Source: Sympetrum striolatum
Taxonomy: Eukaryota > Arthropoda > Insecta > Odonata > Libellulidae
NCBI GenBank assembly: GCA_947579665.1
Contig: OX388349.1
Span: forward strand, 70,312,841 to 70,376,840
Length of the DNA stretch: 64,000 nt
Direction of reading: 5' to 3'
The notes under the pieces were generated by a model. It did no database searches and was not told where the DNA came from. It saw only the letters and a program-made list of their open reading frames with translations. Shown piece by piece: positions 41,495 through 50,723 of this stretch (positions are counted from its first letter, which is position 1; every line of letters starts with the position of its first letter). A program made the translations under genes and the position numbers.

Positions 41495-41910
41495 ATCAAA
41501 TTCAAGAACCCCTATCCAATGCCATCTCCTTTACTTCCTTGTAGCTTATCACACCCTTTAAATCATCCAACATCTTTTGTCTTAGTCTTCTCCTGTGGAA
41601 TTTCCCTTGAATTCTACCCTCAATCACTTTCTTTAGCAACCCCTCTTCTCTCAATATCTGACCCACGGTCTTCCTCTGTCGATGTTTAATCACTTCAATT
41701 TAAGCCCTCTCCTCCCCAACCATTTCCAAGAACTCCGGGTTCGTTTTCCTATTCACCCAACTTACGTTTTACATTTTACGCCTTACCCACATTTCGAAGG
41801 CGTCTAAACGTGAGACTTCCTCCTATAAGATCTACGTTTCGCACACATAAAGTAAAACCTTCCAAACCAAGGATTTTACCAATCATTTCCTGATTCCTTT
41901 ATCAATACCA
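41495..41910 (-). pseudogene. LINE ORF2 C-terminal relic
   Basis: On the minus strand, frame 41693-41502 reads IKHRQRKTVGQILREEGLLKKVIEGRI, then QGKFHRRRLRQKMLDDLKG. This is the basic C-terminal pattern of many non-LTR elements ('...LLK.IIEGRI.GKR.RGRPR...DDIK'). Upstream (41700-41910), in broken frames, are EAFEMWV and WVNRK-like pieces that precede this block in such elements. Several stops and frame changes interrupt it, so it is a dead fragment of ORF2. Confidence 0.75.
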
Positions 41911-42309
41911 TAGCTTAAAGTCGAGAACCAGAAAATGCGAAACTATGAAAATTGCACATTACTATGAATAATACCTCGCAGAAAATGCACTTCTATTCAT
42001 TTATCTATTGTATAAATATTATTGTGCTATATAATTGGTCTAAGAATTCTCAGAAGGAGTGAATGTAAAAGTAATGGTTATCAGCTGCTATTTTTATAGC
42101 AAAAATAAAAAATAGAGGTCATTGTACTAGCTAGAGACAAGTTTCGTAAGATCGGAAGAAACTCGTGAAAACGATCACGTTCTCTATCGATATCTTTCGC
42201 TTATCTGGTAGTGGTTCGATTGAATTTCGTAATACTCTTATTGAATTTAAACTCTTCCTTATCTTTGGAGGTCTACTCAGAATTCTTCGAAGTGAGATAA
42301 CAAATCAGA

Positions 42310-42342
42310 TATAAAAGGTATGTGGGCGATTGGAAGTAATCA
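42310..42342 (+). promoter_or_regulatory. candidate core promoter: TATA box plus initiator
   Basis: TATAAAAGG lies at 42310-42318. TCATTT, a match to the arthropod initiator TCA(G/T)T(C/T), has its A at 42342, 32 bases from the first T of the TATA box. That is the expected distance for transcription start. No downstream promoter element is seen. The spacing and the downstream splice donor make this better than a random TATA match, but transcription is not shown. Confidence 0.4.
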
Positions 42343-42530
42343 TTTGCAGCTCACACATTGCCTTCATTGCCTACCTACTGGTTTGCGGATCAGCTAGTGT
42401 CGACTGCCGAAAGGCAGTCGACGCGGAATTGCCATAAATTCAGGGAAAAGGTTTCAGACTTCCGGTTCTTACTAATGAGTGAAGATGCCATCGAGTTTGG
42501 TGCAGCTTCTACGATAGTATTCATCTGCAG
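42342..42530 (+). other. candidate first exon
   Basis: From the predicted start at 42342 to a consensus splice donor CTGCAG|GTGAGT at 42531. The exon would hold a strong hairpin (42399-42422) and an ATG at 42475, giving a short coding start of 18 codons plus two bases before the donor (MSEDAIEFG...). The ATG context is not strong. I could not find a following exon. It may instead belong to a mobile element or be non-coding. It is opposite in strand to rdgC. Confidence 0.3.
42399..42422 (+). other. perfect 10-bp hairpin with GAAA loop
   Basis: GTCGACTGCC and its complement enclose GAAA, a GNRA-type tetraloop if transcribed. It sits 52 bases before the candidate ATG at 42475 inside the proposed first exon. 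It is not the histone 3' stem-loop. Its role is unknown. Confidence 0.6.
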
Positions 42531-43678
42531 GTGAGTCTTCGAAGGCTTTATTATATTATTATTTATTAGTATTTTCTATCACGCCTTCGAAACGGTTAGG
42601 TGTGATTTATTCGGTTTTCATCATGCTAGTAACACTGCTGTGGCATACGAACCGGTGATTTTAAAAACTAATTATGAGTTGAGGAAGAATAGGTATAAGT
42701 AAGATTTAATAGATAATGTTTTCATCTGTTGGATTCTTGAATTTTAATTCCCTGCTATTCCGGGAAGTTTGTTTAATTTATAAAGTTTTAAGGCTACGGC
42801 GCTGTTACAAGATCTGCGTCCGAACCCTTTTCTTAAATTATGTATCCATAATCTTATTCTTCACGTAAAACATAGAATCTGCTGAAAAATTTAAGATACT
42901 TTTGCGGGGGATTGTACCCTATACTACTCCCTCTACTATCTAATGTGGCTAAATTGAGGTCGCCTTATCATGGTTGACGAACAAATAAAAGATAATTGCC
43001 GGTTTTGATAAGTGACACCCTTAAATTCCTTTGGCAAACCATCCCTGGAAGATAAGATGTAATACTTTAATAGTGAAAAAATTACCATTTCGTAAGAATT
43101 TGAGATAAAATGGAAACTTCACGGAAAAGTTTATTAGATGCTTTCTCTTCACCTAATCGTCCCAGGTTCGACCCAGACGAGCCGTATCGTACACATAAGG
43201 AATGCATAGAAATCCATAATCGTGTTTTCATTATAAATTTCATTTCCAAGAAAATAATATCCAAATAATGTCCTTGGGAAATCGAAACAAGTTCCCTACG
43301 GAAGGGAAACTGAGCAACAGATTTTATGTTTTTTTGCGAAATGTCTTTTTTAACACGTATTTGCGAGTACAGTAGAACCCCGGTAATCCGGACGAATTAA
43401 GGCACATAGGCGTCCGGATTAGCGGGGTTTCCGGATTAGTGAGGTTTTCAAAAAATATCGTAAAAAAATATTTTTTCTTAAAATTATATTGTATAGATTA
43501 TGCATTTATATATTAAAAAGGTATTACAACATATAAAGTGAATAAATATTATCAGCGAGCAAAAACGTCAGTTATTTTCTTTTGCGTGACCGTTCGTATT
43601 TTTAAATCAAGTGCGCGGTCTCTAAAACGTATAAAGAGCATAATTTCATGTGCTTCAAAATTTTGCTCCTCGGCCAAT

Positions 43679-45087
43679 TTAAATGATGTATTGAGTGACA
43701 GGATGGTGGTCGTCGTCGTCATCATCATCTTCTGTCGTTACTGTTCTGATAATTTCGTCATCTGTTAAAGCATCGTTTCGAGCCAAACTGTCGTCAGTCT
43801 CAGCAGCCCACCGGAGAGCTTCAGGGTTAGATATTGGGTTCGAATTTTGTAACTGATTAATGAGTGGCGCAAGCTGAATTTCTTCAGTTTGCACATTTTC
43901 TACAACTTCCAAACGAGCAAAATTTGGCAGTAAATTTTTCCACGACTTGCTGATCAATAATTTAGACACAGATGCCCAACAGTTAGCTAGATTGAACACG
44001 ACATCTTTTAAATTTACCTTTTTTAGTGCATTTTCCAAATTTTCATTGTGCACAGGATCATTAAGAATATTTGTAAGAAGCAACTTACGATATCCTAACT
44101 TAATGCTTTGAATTACATTCTGATCCATGGGTTGGATCAGCGCAGTCGTGTTAGGGGATAAAAACATTGCGGATATTTCATCGTCATCAGTGCACAATTC
44201 TTCTGCAGAAGGATGGCCAGGACAATTATCAAGCAACAATAGAGCACGTTGTGGTAAATTGACGGATTTCATATGTTGTCGAACTGCTGGAACGAATTCT
44301 GTTTTAAACCAATCCAGAAATGATTCTCGTGTGACCCAAGCGTTTTTTTGCCCTCGATAGCACACAGGTAGCGTGACTGACTTGAATGCACGGGTTTTTT
44401 GGCTGTTCCGACAACAAACAAAGGAAGCTTATGTTTGCCAGTCACATTTGCACACGGCATGAATGTAATCCTCACTTTAATTACTTTCTTTCCTGGTGCC
44501 ACTTTTTCATTACGATCGGCTAAAGTTTTTCTGGTAACATTCGCCAGAACAACCCTTATTCGTCGGTATTGTAAATCTGTTCAGAACTCAGATTTTTCTC
44601 ATTGATTGCACGCATTAACTCGGTTCTAAATGGCTCTACTGCACTTTCATTCCTAGATAGTTTTTCCCCGGTCACTTTAAGACGCCTGATCCCACGACTA
44701 TATTTTAAATCTGTCCAGCCACCCTTTGGTGGCAACAAAACCCACGTCACTTTCAGTCATTTGTTTGTGAAAATATCGAGCTATTTCGCAAATCATTTCG
44801 CCACCTAGTGGTACGTGAAGCCGCTTTTGCTGAATAAACCATAAGTAAACTGTATTTTCTAGCGCAACGTTATCTGCCATTTTCATAGTTTTACGCATCT
44901 TCGAACCACTTTCTGTAGTGCTCACAAACTTCATTATGCTGTCCTCATTCTTCTTGATGTCACCAACTGTTGACTTTCCGATGCCAAACGTCCTGGAAAT
45001 CGCATCGTACCTCTGACCACTGTTTATCAATTTAATGATTTTCACTTTGTCCTCTAATGTGAGGGTTTTACATTTGCGAGACGCCAT
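43679..45087 (-). pseudogene. Tigger-type transposase, frameshifted
   Basis: Starts at ATG 45087 (MASRKCKTLTLEDKVKII) with a psq/CENP-B-type helix-turn-helix (EDKVKII...ISRTFGIGKSTV). It continues with a second CENP-B DNA-binding domain (VPLGGEMICEIARYF...GWLDRFK) and then the DDE catalytic domain: QIYNTDE, LLLLDNCPGH and QPMDQNVIQSIK supply the three acidic residues, with 34 residues between the second and third. The C-terminal tail is acidic (DDDDDDDDHHP). The product would be nuclear and excise and insert the element. The reading frame changes at least three times (near 44700-44750, 44500-44560 and 44270-44365), so no full-length protein is made. The start is in the element's right half, just inside the palindromic insertion. 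Confidence 0.93.
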
Positions 45088-45280
45088 AAATCACAGGACA
45101 GTACCGGGAAAAAAGGACGTCACTTTAGGTTTTAAAAACCGGCGAAAAGTAAACGGAGACACAGAGAATCCGAAGAACCAAGTTTTACTGAGGTAATGGA
45201 TCGTAGTGCATATTTTTAAGTGACCAGCCGTCTCTCTCAGCAAAATTGTTATAGCACTGGAAAAATGGACCTAATTTATG

Positions 45281-45580
45281 CTGAGGAAGATTTCACGGGT
45301 TTCCAACCGGGTGAGATAACTGGATGGCTCCAACGTTTCGGCAGCGGTCCCTGCTGCCATTTTCAAGGATGTCGAGAATCGGTTATTCCTCCCCGTAGAG
45401 AGGGGAGGAATAACCGATATACGGGGAGGAATAACCGATTCTCGACATCCTTGAAAATGGCAGCAGGGACCGCTGCCGAAACGTTGGAGCCATCCAGTTA
45501 TCTCACCCGGTTGGAAACCCGTGAAATCTTCCTCAGCATAATTCACCGGGAAAGTATCCGATCTTTCGACCTAATTTATG
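45281..45580. mobile_element. palindromic (fold-back) insertion in the Tigger element
   Basis: A near-perfect inverted repeat of about 120-bp arms (45276-45396 and 45421-45541) around a 24-bp spacer that itself contains a further partial copy of the arm tip (GGGGAGGAATAACCGAT). A 13-bp direct repeat GACCTAATTTATG flanks it (45268-45280 and 45568-45580) and is best read as a target duplication. Each arm contains GGCAGC-loop-GCTGCCGAAAC (45459-45482 in the right arm), the stem-plus-CGAAAC form seen in Penelope-like termini. No protein is encoded; open frames on both strands are mirror readings of the palindrome. Class is inferred as retroposed, possibly Penelope-derived. Confidence 0.8.
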
Positions 45581-46879
45581 TCCTACCCACTTGAGGTTTT
45601 AACTTGAGCTTAGCTCGCCACTCTCTCACGGCCATTTAAGCTTAAAATTGTTTAGCTATGCATGTTTAGCCCATGGATGGTCATCCTCATTGGACGTCTA
45701 TCAAAGAGAAGGATTGTTTTTTACACCTCTTCTCTCATAGCATTTTCATGAACGTGATGTTTTGAGAAGTGATACCCTGCTGCAACTGAAAATTTATTGT
45801 CATTCGAAATTGTTTAGTCTCGCACATATTAAGCATTCCTCTAATGGAAAAATGTTGTCTCAGAAAAGTATCACAATAAACGAAATACTTCGCCCTCCAT
45901 CACATAATTGCAGCCAATGGAGAAATGTTTCAAATAGTCTGTACACCTCTCGTTTCTTGTTACTAATATGCGTTTTTATAAGTTCAAAAGAAGAAGTTGC
46001 GGGTTTGCATAACTCCCAATGGACCGTCCGGATTACCGAGGGTTCCGGATTAGCGGGGTTCTACTGTATCATTATAAAATATAAAATCATGTTCTGAAAT
46101 TTTGTTATAATAGACATGATCCCTTGAAGACCATATAGTTGAGGCAATGCTTTTATATCCACCCGTAAGAATAGACTGCTAGCTGGATTGCACATCGAAT
46201 CAGTCCTTACACGATTATTATTTTTTTAAGAAGGGATCTTTACATTTCTAAATTCCCACGTATTTGCATTTTCGAGATTTTTTTAATATGGAGACTTTAC
46301 TTTTGGGGAATGATTCGTACTTTGAGTATAATGTGAAAATGAGACCCACCCAATGAATCAGATGCAATAAAATTTCAGTACGTCTAATGTTGGCAATTGT
46401 AATGACATCATTTTAATGAAGGTTAAGCAGAGAAAATTTATTTAAACTACAACGTCTAAAGCTAAGATTGAGCTATCTTAATGCCAAATAACATTTCTTT
46501 GATAAGTGTAGGCATGCACACCATGTATTGTGCATTTCATCCAACTACCGGTAGGTAACAATGTATAAAAAACATGCTCCAATTAATACATTTCATATGA
46601 TTGGTTATAAGGAAGACGCTTGTGCAGATAAGAAAGAAACAATTCTTTGTCCTCGACGGATACCAGTTGCAAACATTTACGTTCAGCAGAAGATACGATT
46701 TCGAAAAGCTGTGTACTACGGCAAATAGCATTCGTCTTACAATAGTAGAATTGTTTCCCCCCTTATGTATTTCAAAACTTGCGTCTTAGATTCTAGAATA
46801 TACGGTAAATGGATTTGAACGGTATCTACAATAATACGTCTGGTAGAGTAGTTTTAAATAAATTCTTTGGTAGGACGAT

Positions 46880-46948
46880 AAGTATTTTGAGTCGTGACCT
46901 TCCTTAGTGATCGAGAGATAAGGGTTCGAGTCCCGGTGCCACCAACCC
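46880..46948 (+). repeat. tRNA-like relic (3' half)
   Basis: GGGTTCGAGTCCCGGTGCCA followed by CCA is a good T arm plus acceptor 3' strand. The 5' acceptor, D and anticodon arms upstream (from about 46868) do not fold convincingly. It is most likely a tRNA pseudogene or SINE fragment. It lies between the Tigger element and the ankyrin/NACHT relic. Confidence 0.5.
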
Positions 46949-47159
46949 TTATTCATGTCCGTTCTTCCTTGAGAGTTTTAACTGAAGTTTTGACCATCAG
47001 TTATAGAACTGTTTTTTGGAGTTAAAATAAAGAGCTCAGTACATTTTAATTCAATTTTAACAGTAGATGGTACTGCGTACATATATTTATGCAGCTTGCT
47101 ATTAGGAGTATGGCATAGAGAGAGTTCAGCAATTTAATGAAGCTATCATTTCATTCCAG

Positions 47160-48456
47160 CAGTCATCTCATCGTCGAGTGGAACCCAAGCAAGTGGAATT
47201 AGTTGCAATGGATGCTGAGGAATGGAAGGAACTACACGAGTCCAAGAGAATGGGGACATCGAGCTCGTGAGCCGTCTGATACAGAATCATGAAGCGGGGC
47301 AATACTTCTTACATGAGGAAACATCAGCTCTTTACAAGGAATTCTCTATGGAGAAATATGAGATAGCCAGTCATCTTATTCACAGAGGGGCAAAGATTCA
47401 CGAACATGAGATTTCTGGTGTAAATTATCTCCCGTTACATTACAACAAAAAGCAGAGAAATGCTGCATCGACAAATTAACTCGCTTGAACCAGTCTCCAC
47501 AGTCTCCACAGAAATGGGGAGAATTGGAATGCATTCATGTATGAGGTTTTTCTTAGCTCCAACATTATCAAATTATTAATGATGGTCTTGAAAAGTGAGG
47601 TATTCGATATAGTTTACGATTTCGAGTCTGATAAACAGGATCCATCGCCTATATGAGGAAGAGATGGAAAAGTGAAAGAACTGCGTCGCTTAGCTATGGC
47701 AACTATGTTCGAAAATGGAGCGAAGGCATACAGGGAGGAACATACGGAGTCGATTCAGGAATTCCGGAACATCGTCCAAGCGAAGAAATCATGAGCAGAT
47801 CGTCATGTAAAATCATCTGTTAAAAACGTTTTCCCAAATTATCGTGAAGAGAAATGGGAGTGTGAGCTAATAGCTTGCGTTCCGCATGTCATCAGAATCT
47901 AAGGCGAAGAAATTGGGAGAAGGATTTCAATGGAAACTTCTGAAATTTCAAGACTTCTCTCAATTTACGAGTAAAAGATCATTCCTAAGTGCAGAGAGTA
48001 CACAGATCTAATGCTTAACTCGAAACCTCATCGAATGCCGGATCAACTAATGCAATTAAGAATAGTGATTTAATTTCTTACAAAGAAAAGACAATAAGAC
48101 AATTGAAAGAAGGTTTTTCCCCATTCAGGGAGTACTTGGAGGATTTCCCTTTGTTCCAAGAGCATTTGGATTTGGAAAGAAAAGAATTTCTGTGTTAACA
48201 ACGAACTATACAAAACTGTGCACATTACACGTAGTTCACGAACTAAAAAATAAATACGGGGACCTTCAGAAGAAAAAAGTCCTCTTCTTCTCGAGGAAAT
48301 GCTTACAAAAGGAAAGACATAAAACAGTGAATGTGTTGAAATGGATTAAGATTTGAGATTACTTGATACTTGTGATGGATAGAAATGAATTGAATCTGTG
48401 GAGATTAACTAGCTTGACTATTTCAATGAATTCCTTATCAAGGGAATGGATTACAA
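47160..48456 (+). pseudogene. ankyrin/NACHT-family gene fragment, N-terminal and middle part
   Basis: Opens after a good splice acceptor (TTTCATTCCAG| at 47160). The frame 47222-47479 reads ENGDIELVSRLIQNHE, then ALYKEFSMEKYEIASHLIHRGAKI, matching the ankyrin-repeat consensus (DxELVxxLL...YEIAxxLLxxGA). After that, stops and frame changes accumulate: LRRLAMATMFENGAKAYREE near 47680, KPHRMPDQLMQL near 48020. The block 47942-48455 is about 85-90% identical by eye to the complement of 50120-50670, part of the NACHT relic facing it. The family is probably a STAND-type protein with ankyrin repeats before a NACHT ATPase. This copy stops before the ATPase. Ankyrin assignment is moderate; the gene is broken. 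Confidence 0.6.
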
Positions 48457-48575
48457 ATTATTAAAAGATTAGCAAAGGACTCCACCAAGGACGTGCACCA
48501 CTTCAAGACCAATGCAGAGTTCCAAGTCATCGTTGTCCTCATCTGAGTGTGAAATTTTCCCTCATCTATGAACTG

Positions 48576-50723
48576 ACAAATTTATGTAAATTTTAAATAC
48601 TTTTCTTCTTGTAATTTCACCATCTTTTCTTTAGGGCTATTTTCCTTCCCCAGTTTTTGTTTTTCTTCAATATATATTAGTATTTTCTGATTTAAGAACT
48701 CCTTGTATAGGCTATAGATATCATATGCGGTTTCAACATTAAAATTATTATTGAAATGAATGCTCCCAATCATATAAAGATGTAATGGAATGCCTATGAA
48801 CTCCAGTGTTTCCTTATCCAACGAAGGCTTCTCTAAAATATACTCAGCAAATTTTGTGAAATCTAGGTTTTCTATATCAGATAAAATTGAATTTAAGCTT
48901 TTACCCAGATCTATTTCTTCAATTGCATGTATTAACTCTCGGTATTCTAACTTAAGCTTTTCTTTTTTTGATTCCTCTATGACATTTTGAATTTTTTCTT
49001 TGACATCTTTCTTGCTTCTCTGAGGTCCTTTACCCTTTGGATTCTTTAATATACTTTTCCAAAACCTATCCATAAATCCCTTTTGATCTTTCCTTGATAG
49101 TGGCACCAATTGATTTGAGTATGTACACAGAATTTCCTCTAATTCTTCCTGGTTATGCTTTCTGGTCGTTATTATCAACTTAACTTCAGTCTTTTCCTTC
49201 AGAGTGGAAAAGAGTTTTAGAGCGCTGTACATATATTTCGATGGAATTTCGTCATAACCATCAAAAAATATGAAACAGCGCCCTGCTCTGTCACTAAATG
49301 TCCTGAAAAGGAATTTCTCCAAACCATCCTTCCATCTTAGCATTTGGCACAAGTGATCAATGACATCTTCATTACTGCTTGGATTGAGGTTTGCCAAGGA
49401 GAGAGGATCCTTTTTATCATTTAAAAACTTATTAAAATCTATCCTCCATAACCATGAATCATAGCTTTATTTTCCTCACAGTACAGATAAGATTGGATAA
49501 AACAGTAGATTTGCAGCACCCTGCGTTATCAGATATGATGACAACCTTTTACATTTCAGGAAATCCAGTATCTCCTTTTAACTGAATGTCACTTCCTTCG
49601 TATACTGTATGAGTTCATCCCTAGTTGAATTTGAGTTTTTCCTTAGGTTTTTCCTTACTAAATCCATGGCCTCTTTACCTCTAAAGATGTATACTGATTT
49701 ATCTTTCAGCATTATATCATCTGATTTCCCTAACCACTACAATTTTCATTGCATTTATTGAACCTTCCTCAAAATCCTACTTACTGAATCCCGACAAGAA
49801 AATACTAGTGTCTCGTAATTTTTTGAATTTTTTTCCATCCGCTGTGATTGCCATAAATACTCTCTCAATGTATGTCTCAGAAACGTGGCCCTGTGAAAAA
49901 AGTTCCTTGCCATCATCAACTTCAATTATTTCACCGATTATTCACATAGTATCCTCCTCATTAAAATACTTGGGAAATCTCCCTTCTGAACATAAACATC
50001 CTCCTCCTGTCCCTTGAATATATTTAAGTTATAATTTCAAGTTTGGATTTGTATTCATCCGTAAAATCCCATTTATAATTTACAGCCCTTTGAAAGTTGA
50101 ATTTATTATCAATGGACTGATAGCTTGTAATCCATGTAACCCATGCCCTTGATTAGGAATTCATTGAAATAATCAAGGTAGTAAACGTTAAATCTACACA
50201 GACTCAATTCCTTCTTATCCATCACAAGTATCAGGTAATCCCAAACCTTAATCCCTTTCAATGCATTCACTATTTTATGTCATTCTTTTTCTAAGCATTT
50301 CCTCGAGAAGAAGAGCACTTTTTTCATCAGAAGGTCCCCGTATTTCTTTTTAAGTTCGTGAAATACCTGTAATGTGCACAGTTTTGTACAGTTCGTTGTT
50401 AACACAGTAATACCATTTCTTTCCAAATCCGAATGCTCTTGGAACGATGGGAAATCCTCCAAGTACTCCCTGAATGGGGAAAAACCTTCTTTCAATGGTC
50501 TTATTCTCTTTTTTTTGTAAAAAATTAAATCTCTATTCTTAATTTCATTAGTTGATCTAGCATTCGATGAGGTTTCGTGTTAAACCTTGGATCTGTGCAC
50601 TCTCTGCACTTAGGAATAAATGTTTTACTCATAAATTGAGAGAAAATTCTTGAGATTTCACTCTTCTTCATTTTAGTAGTTGATTCAGCATTCAGAAATA
50701 CCTTTTCTTTCCATATCTGACTG
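48576..50723 (-). pseudogene. NACHT (STAND) NTPase gene fragment, decayed
   Basis: Minus strand, opening after an acceptor-like TTCGTTCTAACAG| at 50724. The best-kept frame, 48582-49397 (271 codons, open further upstream to about 49457), carries RCFIFFDGYDEI (Walker B with the extra acidic residues of NACHT) and KLIITTRKH (sensor 1), then FAEYILEKPSL...FIGIPLHLYMI, typical of the region after the nucleotide fold. Upstream in another frame, VVIISDNAGCCKSTVLSNL (about 49485-49545) is a degenerate P-loop: the consensus GxxGxGKS/T has lost both flanking glycines. Further frameshifts and stops lie between 49.5 and 50.6 kb. NACHT ATPases are oligomerising sensors, often in innate immunity; the role here is unknown. 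The final frame ends KYLKFT, stop. Confidence 0.75.

Larger units (their letters stand above)
43370..46066 (-). mobile_element. pogo/Tigger DNA transposon, complete ends
   Basis: A 2697-bp element with inverted ends CAGTAGAACCCCGGTAATCC on the left and the matching CAGTAGAACCCCGCTAATCC read inward on the right, each flanked by TA (43368-43369, 46067-46068). This is the pogo/Tigger target site. Near the left end the TIR motif recurs (CCGGATTAGCGGGG and CCGGATTAGTGAGG). It encodes a minus-strand transposase, now frameshifted, and is interrupted by a palindromic insertion at 45281-45580. With TIR and TA intact but the gene broken, it could move only with a related transposase in trans. Confidence 0.92.

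Noticed and set aside
45271..45594. Near-identical open frames on both strands at 45.3-45.6 kb
   Set aside because: They are the two readings of one palindromic insertion, not a gene.
46880..46948. Functional tRNA gene
   Set aside because: The T arm and acceptor 3' strand are good, but the 5' acceptor, D and anticodon arms do not pair.
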